DNA from: Zizania palustris
Lineage: Eukaryota; Streptophyta; Magnoliopsida; Poales; Poaceae
NCBI GenBank assembly: GCA_019279435.1
Contig: JAAALK010000285.1
Location: 31,714,371 to 31,778,370, forward strand
DNA length: 64,000 bases
Reading direction: 5' to 3'
Made by a program: the position numbers and the translations under genes
The notes under the pieces: model-generated
Told to the model about the DNA's origin: nothing
The model's database searches: none
What the model saw: the letters and a program-made list of their open reading frames with translations, nothing else
Shown here: in pieces, positions 21,276-31,988 of the stretch
Layout: every line of letters begins with the position of its first letter
Numbering within the stretch: position 1 is the stretch's first letter

Positions 21276-24200
21276 CTTCGAAGCTCGAAAATCTTTTTTT
21301 TCCTGCTGAAGTTCATCCCAAGTTCGAAGTCGTTCGGGGCTTCTTTCCGAGCTCTGAAGTTCTTCAGGCTTCTTTCCTTGTTCTTCAGCAATATTCCCGT
21401 ATTCAGACCATTCAACGTCTTCAGAAGATGAAGTTTCCAAGTTAACTTCTTTTTCTTCCTCTTTAATATAAGATAATATATCTTTACATATTTTGGGTGC
21501 AATTGCACTGGAGCTTTCTCGAGGAATTAAAAATCGAGGTCATTTGTGAAGTTTTAAAAGATCGAAGGTAGCCCATAGCAGGCGGAGTTCTTCGGTAACA
21601 TTTAATACTTCGACATCATCCATACGAGGTTGAGAAGCCTAAAAACATGATAAATAAGTTTTCATTCATAATATATGAAAGCATAATTTTACATATTCGG
21701 ACCCCTAAACAAAACTAAACCCGCGGGTCCGGCGAAGGCTGGCTACTCGAAGCTTGAGACCGAGCTTGTTTTTGGTGATGCCCTTCATCGATCCAAGCCT
21801 TGATCGCGGTTCGACCTTCGGCTCTCCATGAAGCTTGAAGGCTTGCCAAGCTGCGACCACATCTTCAGAAGGGTTTAGCAGTTGGTTGTCGTCGAAGGTA
21901 ATGGGAGCCGCCCCCGAATATGGTGCTACTGATAGCCCTAGATCTTCGTAGTAGCAAAGTACTCTAAAGCAGCTACTTGGCTGGAGATTTCTCCATACCG
22001 AATACCTGCTGTCTTCATCATCTTCGCTGCTCCTTGGATCATCTTTAGCCGTCGTAGCAAGGGGACGTTGTCATTCAAAGGTAGTGTCCAAAGAGTACCG
22101 AAGTACTCTAGAACACCTAAAAGATTGTTCATGACCTCCCCTTCTACCTTCTCTAACTTCATTTTATCTTCAATTAAAGCATCCCTTGATGAAGTTAGCT
22201 CATCTACCACAGCGGATAGTCTAGCTGCCTCCGTAGCCAAAGAACTCTTCTGGCTAAGCAGGTTGTTGGCTTCCTCCGTGGCTTTAGCCTTCTCCTCTTG
22301 AAGCTTAACTAGCTCAGCCCCCGCCGTGGCATGCTCTGCCAGCATTTTCTCAATTTCAGCCCGAAGCACGATTTGTTCGGCTTCAAGCTTCTTATTTGCA
22401 GCTTCCAGACCAAGTCTGGCCCTCCTCTCCACTGCAACCATTTCGTCTAAGCTAGATATTCGAACTTTAGAACCTTCAAGACTCCTCTGTGGGTAGTAAT
22501 CCTCTCCTGAAGACGAAAGCTTCCTCGCTCATTCGAGACGGTTGTAGCCCGAGCCAAGACTATTTGCTGCGAAGAGAAAAAGCAAGGTGAGAAATTGTTC
22601 ATAAGTTGAAATTAATCTTGTTTTGCAGATACTTCGTACCTGGTATGCTGCCCGTTCTAAGGCTGCATTCAGCTCCGAGCCCTCAGCTTCGCTAAGTATG
22701 GCTACTAAGTCCGTCTCCCCAACTTCACGGTTGGCTCGATCAAAAGGCTCGAGCAGGGCCCGAAGTCCAGTCCTTCGCTCCAAAAAAGGAGCTAGGAGGG
22801 GGAGCATGGATAGAGCCCTTTGATCGTCTTCGTTCGGTGAAGCATCGGAGCGCTGTGCTGTATCTTTGGAGACCTTGGTGGACTAGCCCCCCTCCGTAGA
22901 TTGACCTCCGTCTGTTGATTCAGACGGAGTTAATCCTGAGTTCAGAGCAGGAAAGGGGTCCATTTTGCCTTTACCTTTTCCAGGTCCCATCTGTGCAGCT
23001 TCTGGAACTGACCCCGAAGATGTTGAGGTCCCAGGAGCGGTATCTTCGGGAGGAGTCACCTCCATGGGAGCGGACCCTGCCGAAACAAAGGTATTATATA
23101 TTGCATAATTTTGCAGGGAGAAGGAATAGGCGGTTCAAGTGAAGTTTACCTCTGAAGTCTTGTCGCCGGGTGAGTACGAGGCTACTTGGCGGATCGAAGG
23201 CCACTTCGAAGTCATCATCGGACTCGAAGTCTAGAACCGAAGAGTTGACTGTTGGGGCCTCCCTTGGAGCAACAATTACCACTTTGTCTGGAATGGAAGC
23301 TTGTTCAGCTGTAACTTCGACTCCGCCTTCAGTAACAGAGGCTTCTTGATGCGGCAAGTCAGGCTGGATGCTTGAGGTCCCAGCCTGTCCGGAGCTGCCT
23401 AGAGCATCTGGCATGCTTGCTGCGTCGCCAGTGTCTACATCTATGTGGGCTTCATCTTCGGCAATCAGGTCTACGAAGACCCTTCCCTCATCTTTAGAGG
23501 AATCGGAGGGCGAAGCCACCGGACTTAAAGGAGACGCTTTCTTCGGCTTTCGGGCTAGTTTTTTCACTAGGGTCTTAGCCGGAGCCGAAGGCCCAGCATC
23601 CGCTTTCCTCTTTTTTGGCCCTTGCTAAGAAGGTACCCAGTCTAGAAGAGGAGGGGGTGCAACTCCAAGTACGCCCATACTCGGATTGAGCCGCTCCCAA
23701 CTACCCACTAGTTTTTCCTCCATTCCTTTTCGGCCGGAGTTGGAACTCCCAGAATCTTCTCCGAAGCTCGAACAACTTGCTCCGAAGTCATAGGGGCTTG
23801 AGAAGCTGAAAGATAAGTTGGCATTAGTCATTTCATCAAACAAGTGTATATAAAACATGTTGTGTTTCAAAGCTACCTGCAGGGCTCGAGTTCGAAGAAA
23901 TTTTTCGGAGTCCACCCTCCGGATCTTCTTCGAAGGTTATAGGCCAGGTGGCCATCAGAGGTGGAATCTGGATCCCGATGAACTCCTCGGCTAAGTCCCG
24001 CATGCTCATGCGGTGACTAATCCTTTGGAGCAAGCTAAGGCGAGCTTCGAGCTGGCCAGGGTCTGGTTGAACTTAGTCTTCTCTTCGGAAGTGTATGTCT
24101 TGCAGAGGTCCGGTCAGACGACTGCCTGCTCCAACTTCGGCATAGAACCACCAGAGAATCCAATCTGTGTACCATCTGGCGTTGATGGATTCGCTGGAAA

Positions 24201-24831
24201 TCTTAGTTGGAATTCGTCCTGGAGTCTGAAGTTGATACTGCCGAAGGCTACCACAATTTTCTCTCCTCCGGAGCCTTGGTAAGTTTTTGGTTGGCAAGAT
24301 GCTCTGTGCAGTGCTGCGAAAATTTCTGCTCTTCCTTCGCAGCCTTCAGCTCGTAGCGCCCATTCGAAGATGGCTAAGTGCGCTATTGCATTCGAAGATA
24401 GTTGAGGAAGGGTGACATGAAATAAGTCTAGTACCTCCGATAGGAAGTCCACTGCTGGGAGTCCTAACCCCGCTTCGAAGACCACAACTTCTCCAGGCCT
24501 CGGCGAAGGGATGGCCTCCTTTCCAGGTTTCCGAATGATGACCTCCGAGCCAATCTTCCCCTCCACTGCGGTTGCGATCGTCTCCCTCTTGTAGGTAGAT
24601 GGCCCCAGTTTATAAGACTGGTCTAGATACTTTGAAGAAGCCGGGAGGAGATCGTGAGGACCGATCTGTTGGGGATTCCTTGCCGGAGCCGTCACCGCTG
24701 CTGCTCCCGCCACCGTCGGAGCCGCCATTGCTGTTGGTGCAGCTACTGTTGCTACCGCTGCCGCAACCGCAGCTTGCTGCCGGGCTAGGGCCGAAGTCGC
24801 CCCAGGAGCCCTGAAGCTAGTTTTCCGCCAT
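21276..24831 (-). pseudogene. Element B antisense additional gene (Transposase_28-like, PF04195 type), spliced, broken
   Basis: Minus-strand gene between pol and the 3' LTR of B. Likely start ATG at 24831 downstream of a TATA box; a single extra base in an A-run just after it shifts the frame. Exon 1 (to 23877) holds GEVVVFEAGLGLPAVDFLSE and AIFEWALRAEGCEGRAEIF, then MSMRDLAEEFI; a second frame change lies near 24185. Introns with GT/AG ends: 23806-23876 (71 nt), 23077-23149 (73 nt), 22567-22639 (73 nt). Exon 2 is acidic/serine-rich with a lysine-rich start; exon 4 has a long coiled coil (22441-22200). Sequence to 21276 may be a further exon, split from its 3' end (9800-9983) by D. It is homologous to the gene at 27242. 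Function unknown; PF04195-type proteins are named only as putative gypsy-type transposon proteins. Confidence 0.82.
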
Positions 24832-24925
24832 GAACTCGCACCGAATGCTAAAGCTAGAGTCTAGAGGCTAAGGATTGGTTGTGCAAAGACGGTGAGAAAG
24901 GTATTCGAGAAGTGTCTGTGTCCTC

Positions 24926-24933
24926 TATTTATA
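24926..24933 (-). promoter_or_regulatory. TATA box of the element B antisense gene
   Basis: TATAAATA on the minus strand (in GGGCTATAAATAGAGG), about 95 bp upstream of ATG 24831. Element C has the same arrangement at 27096-27103, so the antisense gene appears to have its own promoter rather than using the LTR. Confidence 0.72.
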
Positions 24934-24944
24934 GCCCAGGCCCA

Positions 24945-25248
24945 CGATTTTTTACCGTTCACATTCGCCGTTTCGCATTCTTGACCGTTACTCTTTACGA
25001 AGTTAATGCACTACGTAACTTCTGTTGAAAGGAAAAGGCCAACGGTTATTTCTTCTAAGTCTAAAAGGCTTTCTGACTTCTTAAGTTGATTTCAGGATTG
25101 TTCAAATATAGCTCTCTTAGAAATCGATTCGAAGTTGAGAATCTTGATGTATTCCGAAGGTTGATTAAATCTGTTAACCCCTACACATGATTATTTTTCT
25201 TGCGTATACTGCTCTCCTAACTTTACAGATCTAGCGGAGAAGCGTATT
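24945..25248. other. Spacer between antisense promoter and 3' LTR of B
   Basis: About 300 bp with no gene on either strand. It would hold upstream promoter elements of the antisense gene. No specific motif recognised. Confidence 0.5.
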
Positions 25249-25259
25249 CGAGGGGCTAC
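25249..25259 (+). other. Element B polypurine tract
   Basis: CGAGGGGCTAC immediately before the 3' LTR. Element C has the same 11 bases, inverted, at 26804-26814. Confidence 0.8.
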
Positions 25260-25732
25260 TATTAGGGGAAAATACTTCATCCTCAGGGTCCCTGCTATAA
25301 CAAGACAAAGGCAGGTGATTTAGCCGAAGGTTTCTAGCATCTAACTCCGGCTTAGTACTGGGACAAGTTCAAAAAATGGAGGCGAACTCTAGTTCAGAGT
25401 ATATCTTCGAACATCGATTTAGAAAAGCTTCCTTGCCAGCTAAGATGGAATGCTTATCTTCTTTCTTATTAGATTAGTCTTTTACCGTTTTAGCCCTATT
25501 GAGGGTACCGAATAGTTTCCACTATGTCGGTTGTAACAAAGGGGTAAAAAGGTCTTTTCCTTAAGGTTTTGGCCTATAAATACCCCTCCTTTTACCCTGT
25601 AATGAGGATCGAATACGGAGTTATTCAATACACATCTTCGAACCGCTTCGAGCTATTATCCAATTCGGAGGCTTGAAATAGTTCACTTCACAAACACTTC
25701 GTTTGTTAGCTTCTAATCCTTAGAAACATGTT
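25260..25732 (+). repeat. Element B 3' LTR, main part
   Basis: First 473 bp of the 3' LTR; the last 22 bp are at 32992-33013 after element C. The start reads TATTAGGGG instead of TGTTGGGGG, two G-to-A changes at the very terminus. TATA box 25575-25582. Bases 25728-25732 (ATGTT) are the left duplication of C. Confidence 0.93.
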
Positions 25733-26803
25733 TGTTGGAACAATTGCGTTAGTTCCAGCAGGTTTTCGTGTGGTGGAGTGTGATGTGGAGAATGAGCCTC
25801 GAAGGACTCTAACAGAGGGAGAAGAAGGTTTATACTGGTTCGGGCCTCTCCTGGGAGATAATAACCCTACGTCCAGTTGTGGTGGATTTGGCATGGTATG
25901 CCCTAATATGAAGCAATAGTTCCAGGGTCTCTTGGCCCCCTCGAGCCTGTCTCCCGTTACAAGGGCTTGGCCCTGCTTTTATAGGCGCACAGGTCAATGG
26001 AAAAGACCGGGATGCCCCTATGAGCCCTAGGCTTACAGGGGCAGAGAGGGGAAAAGGGCTAGCTACGGTACAAAGGTACTTTGTAGCTTTACAGGCGTGT
26101 CGGACTGCGCCAGGCTTTGACCAGCTAAACGACATACCAGGGGCGACGGGGCCCCCGGTACGGCCTACACTTAGATATTTCCTGGGCTCGAAGTAGGGGC
26201 CGGAGCCTTCCTGCAGAGGCTGCGAAGAGGGCTCCGAGGTGCACCCCGAAGGGGGCTTCGAAGCATGCCCCAAGCAAGGCTCCGAACAAGGCTCCGAACT
26301 GGAAGGCCTCCGAACCGGGTTCGCCGAACCGAGGCCTCGAACTGGGCTCCCGGAGGGTGGCCTCCGGCATCCTGCGCCCGGAGGGTGGCCTCCGGCTTCC
26401 TTTGCTCGAAGGGTGGCCTCCGGCGCCCTTTGCCCGGAGGGTGGCCTCCGGCGTCCTTTGCCCGGAGGGTGGCCTCCGGCATCCTGCGCTCGGAGGGTGG
26501 CCTCCGGCTTCCTTTGCTCGGAGGGTGGCCTCCGGCGCCCTTTGCCCGGAGGGTGGCCTCCGGCGCCTTTACCCGGAGGGTGGCCTCCGGCGCCTTTGCC
26601 CGGAGGGTGGGCCCGAACTGGGGGCTCTGAGCCGGACCCCCCGATCTTAGGGCTCCGAAGCTACAGGCTCCGAAAGGCACCTTGGGACCTGAAAACAACA
26701 CTTAGAGAGAAAACAGGCTCCGACAGTGCTGGGCTCTGGGCCGAAGGCTGTCGAAGGCTGACGTCATTTGGCCCCTGTTCAAGGGAAATATATTTCCCCA
26801 ACA
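25733..26803 (-). repeat. Element C 3' LTR (left)
   Basis: TGTTGGAACAATTGCG ... TATTTCCCCAACA. Inverted TATA box 25977-25983. Contains nine full units of a 27-28-bp minisatellite (26349-26610). Very similar to 31989-32986, with scattered single-base differences. Confidence 0.93.
26349..26610. repeat. LTR minisatellite, 9 units
   Basis: Units of about 27-28 bp containing GGAGGGTGGCCTCCGGC with variable ends (ATCCTGCGC, TTCCTTTGC, GCCCTTTGC). Each unit holds a short palindrome, GGAGGGTGGCCTCC. The partner LTR has six units at 32614-32793. Long frames here are only the repeat being read through. Confidence 0.9.
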
Positions 26804-26814
26804 GTAGCCCCTCG
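26804..26814 (-). other. Element C polypurine tract
   Basis: CGAGGGGCTAC on the minus strand, directly before the 3' LTR in element orientation. Identical to B's tract. Confidence 0.8.
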
Positions 26815-27241
26815 CGTGTAGGCCTTCGGGACGGAGGGGTGCACACGTCCTTAGGACAAATGACCTGAAAACACAACTTCAGAGAAAACATACCTTCGGA
26901 GCCTGGACCGAAGGTGACCTCGATACCTGGGGGTAATAAATGCCCGCGCTTGCCGCCAGAACGGCCTCGGGGAGCCCGAACGGCTCCGCAACGGTCAAAG
27001 AGGTTACCGTTACCTTGCTCTGGGCCGGTTCGCCTTCGCTGGAGGCCCACCTGGAGGTGGGTTTGGCCCACGGCGGTTGAAATTCTTACCGCGCCTATAA
27101 ATAGGGACTTACCGCGTGCGGCTTCGGCACACCTTCATTCGCTTTCTCCTTGTTGCCTTGCAACCTTCGCTCTCTTCTTCTTCCAGCTTCGCTTCGAGCC
27201 ATCTTCGCTAGTTTAGCACTTCGCGGCGAAGTCCCATCAAC
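26815..27241 (+). promoter_or_regulatory. Promoter and leader of the element C antisense gene
   Basis: About 430 bp between the tract and ATG 27242. TATA box TATAAATA at 27096-27103, followed by a pyrimidine-rich leader with CTTCG motifs. The arrangement (TATA, about 140 bp leader, ATG) parallels B's antisense gene. No open frame of note in this stretch. Confidence 0.7.
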
Positions 27242-29965
27242 ATGCCGAAGAAGGCGGTGGCGAAGCCTCTGGCTTTGGGCTCGAGCTCGGGCTCCGCCCA
27301 GGTGCAGGCAGCGGCGGCTGCGGCGGCGAAGACTGCGCCTAGGCGGCTGGGGCCGAGGGACCTTCGGACGCCTTCCGACAAGTTCGAGCAGACCCTGGAA
27401 ATGAGGGCCTCGATCTCCACGGAGGAGTCGGTCCGGAGGGCCTGCGAAGGGAAGATTGCGACGAAGATCCAACTTCAGGTCCCAGAGAAGTCGGAGGCTG
27501 AGCCGAGGCCTCGTGCTGACGAGGTGGTGGTGTTCGAGGCGTTCTTCGAAGCCGGCCTCGGACTGCCTGCAGTGGGGATGCTGAGCGAAGTCCTCAAGGC
27601 TTACAACCTCGAGCTCCCTCAGCTTTCACCCAACGCAGTGGCGAGGTTAGCTGTCTTCGAGTGGGCCATGAGGGCCGAGGGCTGCGAGGGCCGCGCGGAT
27701 GTCTTCGTCGCCCTCCATGACGCCAACTGCCAACCGAAGCCGCGGGAGGGGACGGACCGCATCAAGAGGGCGCTGGCCTTCGGCAGCGCCAATTTCCAGC
27801 TCCGGAAGGAGTACCAAGACGCCTTCCCGGCGAGGGCCGTAAACAACAAGTGGTACTCGAGGTGGGACCAAGAGTGGTTCTATGCCTCCGTCGGCGTGAA
27901 CTCTCCCCTTCGGAGTACCAACGCCCATATTTTGTACCGGCGCGAAGGGGTGGTGAAGACCAGCGAAGACATCCTTCGCTCGAGGATCTCACTGCTCCGA
28001 AGAGTGGCGGCGAAGATGAGCATGAGGGACCTCGCGGAGGAGTTCATCACCCTCCGGCTCAGCCCCCTTGCGCGCTCCTGGCCGGAGGGGCTCTTTCAGG
28101 CTTCGGGCCGAGGTGAACTTAGCGAGGTGGCCTTCGACCGATTCTGTAAGGCTTCGCAGTTTCTTTGCTTTTAATACTTCGTAGATTTTCACTTCTAACT
28201 CACACCTTTCGTGAAGCCGCCCTCGAAATGAGGACCCCGGAGGAGGCCATCGTGGCGGCGGATCGAGTCGTCGGGGCTCCGACCCCCGAGGAGCAGAACC
28301 AGCGCCTTGCACTGGTGGGGTCCTGGGAGCGCTGGAACAGGGTATGGACCGCGCTCGACCTCGGAGGGCTCCCTGCCCTGCCTGATTTGCCCACCTGGCT
28401 ACCTCGTCGGCCGGAGCCAAGAGGAAGAGGGGGGACGGGGATGAAGCGGATGCCTCTGAGGAGGTTGCAGTGAAGCCCGCAGCTACTCCGACCTCCAAGG
28501 AGGCAGCGAAGCCCCTGGCGGCGAGGTCTTCGGCGGCGGAGGCTGTCGCGCACACTCCGGCTGCCAAGGGGGCCACGGGTGCTCCGGCGGAACCGGCTTC
28601 GGGCGCGGAGGTGGATGCGCCAGCTTCGCAGCGAGGGAGCTGGAGGGCACACTTAGCCCCACCTTCCTTCCAAGAGGTCTCCGACGAAGGTAGACCCTCT
28701 TTGCATGCTTAGCTCCAAAATGCGGATTCTGACTTGGCTCCCTGCAGAGGGCGAGGATGATGCGAGGCCCACTAAGGCGAAGCCGGTAGGCGAAGGTGGA
28801 TCGAAGCCTGCCGAGGCGAAGCCCACGGAAGCTTCGAGCAGCAGCGGCAGCAGCAGCGGCAGCGACTCGGAGTCCGAGAGTACTTCGTCCGATGACGAAG
28901 GCAGCGGAGGCCGCGAAGTCCCTCGAGGCGAGGAAGATGTGGACGTGTTAGGCTTGAGCCCCGCCTCGCCGAAGCCCGTGGAGGTGACCGTGGCCGTGAT
29001 TCACCCTTTCAAGCCGAGGGGGGGCGTGACGGTGGCAGCGATCCGCGGTTTCCGCGAGGCTTGCGCTTCTGCGGAGGAGGGGGACTTGGTGGCCCAGCTC
29101 AGCCACTGAGACCCCACGGATCTCTTTGTTAGTTCGAACGAAGTCCTCCTGCGGGTGAGCGAAGCCCCTTGCAACTTCGAACTATACTTTGTCCCTTGGC
29201 TAACACTTATGGTTTCTTGAATTTCTGCAGGCCTTCGCACTGAACGCGGTGGCTTCGACTGCTGCCGACAGGCGTATGGAGCACCTCGCAGAGGAGAAGG
29301 AGGCCCTTCGCCGCGAGGTCTCGGAGGAGGCCGAGAAATGGAGGCGGGCCGAGGCTTTGGCTGCTGAGGCGAAGGAAGCCTTGGCCTCGGAGACGGCTCG
29401 GCTCCACGCGGAGCTCCAGGCTTCGAAGGATGCCGAGGCCCGACAGGCAAAGGAGAACGAGGAACTCCGCCAACGGGCTCAGGATCTCGAGAACTTCGTC
29501 GTGGCCAATCTTGACGAGGCCACCCTGAGCCTGACCGAGGTCCTTGAGAAAATAGGGACCGAGTGCCGGACTCCGGACTTTGGCGATCAGGACCCGATTG
29601 GGGACCGCGCCAATTTCTTGAAGACCACGGCTTCGATAGCAGACGAAGCGCTGACGGGCTTCGCTCTTATGGCCGGTCGCGTCGCGGGCCAAGGGGTGCT
29701 GCACATGCTCCACGCCGCGGGGTGTGACCACCTTCGGGCGGCAACCTCCGTGACCCCGGTAGCCTTCGGGGGTCCGCACTTGGTGACGCCTCCGGCCGAA
29801 GTTCGCGGAGCCTGGCGGCGGCTGCAGGACTCCTGGAAGGAGCAAGGCTGCGAAGCAGTCCTCGACCTCCAGAAGGCCCTTCGACATCGCCGAGCCAAGC
29901 GCCTGCTATGCCTGATCAGCCTTCGACTTCGGCACCTCCACCTCCAAAGGTGTAGATCTCCTTAG
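27242..29965 (+). CDS. Element C antisense gene: Transposase_28-like protein (PF04195 type), four exons
   Basis: Exon 1 (27242-28145) starts MPKKAVAKPLALGSSSG, has an Ala-rich N-terminus, then the domain with EAGLGLPAVGMLSEVL, AVFEWAMRAEGCEGRADVF, KWYSRWDQEWFYASV and MSMRDLAEEFI. Introns: 28146-28216 (71 nt), 28690-28747 (58 nt), 29155-29230 (76 nt), all GT..AG. Exon 2 goes from a GSWERWNRVW block to an Ala-rich basic part (AKRKRGDGDEADA); a one-base frame change is needed near 28390. Exon 3 is acidic and serine-rich (SESTSSDDEGSGG); TGA 29107-29109 lies in it. Exon 4 is a coiled coil (MEHLAEEKEALRREVSEEAE) and a C-terminal domain, stop near 29963. Exon order and intron places match B's gene. 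Role unknown; DNA- or protein-binding is a guess from composition only. Almost intact, unlike B's copy. Confidence 0.78.
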
Positions 29966-31223
29966 GCCTTTTGTAATACTTAGCTGCAGGCTTGTAACAA
30001 CTCTATCAGCTTATTAATATGAATGCGGGGGTTTTTATACCTGCCTAGGCTCGGAGTTCGAGCGTAGACCTCGAAGTCCTCGAGGACTCTAAAGAGCTTC
30101 AACAGCTGTGGGCGATCCTCGAAGTAGCTAGGTCCGAAGGCCCCCCTCGTTTTAAGCTTCCGAGCGGGCCTAACGGCGAAGCCCTCTCCGAAGTAGCTCA
30201 GGATTTACTAGCCGCTGTGAAGACGGAGTCCCTCTAGGGCCATTTGCCTTTGCCTTCTCGAACGGCCTTAGCGGGCGATGAAGCCTTAGAGTTTTCTGCC
30301 TTCGATACGGCGCCGCCTGCTTCGCTAACTTGGAGCGATCTGCAAAGTGGAGGACGGAGCTTACGGGCTTCGGAGCCTGGACGGGCTAGTCGAGGGAGAG
30401 CGGGCTCCGACGAGGCAACGTCCAGCCGAGGTGGCCCTGGCTGAAGAAGGGGCAAGCGAGGGTTGGGGCCTTGTACACGGTTCTTCTTAGGTTTAGATAC
30501 AGATTATACGTAGTTTGTTCTCGAAGTATGTTTGTAACACACCTCTCAATACACAATGAATGGAGTTTGTTATCTTTGCACACTTCGTCTGTATGCTTCG
30601 TGCTGTTTGGCTTCGAACGTTTTAGCTTGTTACGCTCGTACTGCGTATTACATTCGCACACCTCGCATACATGCTTCCACCCTTTGCTCGTGGCAGTTAG
30701 GGACTTAGCCATTGCTGGTGCGGGCAAAAAATAAACGATGCGAAGGGTGCGCCTTTCGGCGGCTTCGACGCATGAAATTTCATTTGAGCGAAGACCTCTT
30801 TTGGGATCCGAATGCATTAATTTGGTGCGAAGCAAGGCTTTCGCATAACCAAATTGAGCGAAGCACGCTTCAGCATGCTGGGATTTGGATGCTGTGCGTG
30901 AGCGAGGCTCTAAAACGCACTCAGATTTTCATGCGAAGTATGACTTCGACATGCTTAGGCGTACATTAGATTTTGACACGCGAAGCAAGGCTTCGGAGTG
31001 TGTCTGTATAACGAAGCAAGGCTTCTGAGCTTGATTCTGTAACGACAATGGATGTTTGGTGTGGATTCACCGAACCTGCGATAATGTGAGCCACCTTCGG
31101 TTCTGAGCCACCTTCGGCTCTGGGTCACCTACGACCCTGGGCCGCCTTCGACCCTGGGATGCTTCGGGTACGGAGCCCGGAATCCCTCGACGCATCAGGC
31201 CATGGCCCGGAGTCCCTATTACT

Positions 31224-31478
31224 GCTACGGGCCCGGAGGCGCTGTGTAGCCTTCAGAGGGGTGCTCCGGATTTGCTACGGGCCCGGAGGCGCTGTGTAGC
31301 CTTCGGAGGGGTGCTCCGGATTTGCTACGGGCCCAGAGGCGCTGTGTATCCTTCGGAGGGGTGCTCCGGATTTGCTACGGGCCCGGAGGCGCTGTGTAGC
31401 CTTCCGAGGGGTGCTCCGGAATTTGCTACGGGCCCGGAGGCGCTGTGTAGCCTTCGGAGGGGTGCTCCGGATTTGCTA
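31224..31478. repeat. 50-bp minisatellite, 5 copies, in element C
   Basis: Units starting GCTACGGGCCCGGAGGCGCT at 31224, 31274, 31324, 31374 and 31425, nearly identical. Element A has a single equivalent unit near 1580-1630. Confidence 0.9.
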
Positions 31479-31965
31479 AAGTGAAGCAAGGCTTCGGATT
31501 TTAAATAAGGCGAAGCAAAGCTTCGTGTTTTTGATAAGGCGAAGCAAGGCTTCGGGTTCTCAATATGATGGAGCAACAATTTGCATTTAAAGCCAAAGCC
31601 CTGCTTCGGTTTTAAAGCGAAGCAGGGCTTCGAATTTCAAGGCGAAGCAGGGCTTCGAATATATATCAAAGTGATTGCGAAATTGTACAATGAAGTGGTA
31701 CTTCGGATAGTGGTCATACCTCGTAAAGTGGCCGAAGGTTGGCCTCGTAGCCCCTGGGGCTTCGAAGACCTTCGACGCATGAAACGGAGCCCCTTGCTGG
31801 AGGGTGAGCTCGGGTGCGCGAAGGGTAAGGGAAGGCGAATAGGGCCTTCGAGCTGCACTCGAAGCCCCTTGCCGAAGGGTGCGCGAAGCAAGAAAGCTTC
31901 GAAGCTCCCCCCTCAAGCGTACTTCGAGTTGCAGACAGTGGCAGAGAACTTAGCTTCTTGGACTA

Positions 31966-31988
31966 AGGTCCCCACGGACGGTGCCAAC
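31966..31988 (-). other. Element C primer-binding region
   Basis: On the minus strand GTTGGCACCGTCCGTGGGGA follows the 5' LTR end. It is the same motif as B's at 3662, with one base changed (GGCACC against GGCGCC). Confidence 0.8.

Larger units (their letters stand above)
29966..31988 (-). other. Element C 5' internal region, non-coding
   Basis: About 2 kb between the antisense gene and the 5' LTR, where gag-pol would lie in an autonomous element. No gag or pol motif in any frame. Dense in GAAGC-n-GCTTC near-palindromes (30820-31660) and in TTCGAAG. A segment at 30180-30480 matches 483-790 of element A. The 3' end of the antisense transcript probably falls around 29990-30030, where TTATTAATATGAATG offers a weak AATAAA-like signal. 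Confidence 0.75.

Noticed and set aside
26125..26868. Frames of up to 209 residues rich in GGWPPA or RRPPSE
   Set aside because: Read-through of the C LTR minisatellite on both strands; also present at 32390-32884 for the same reason.
27095..29898. Long minus-strand frames opposite the element C gene
   Set aside because: They are shadows of a GC-rich coding region; residues are Arg/Ser-rich without motifs, while the plus strand has the conserved domain, introns and TATA box.
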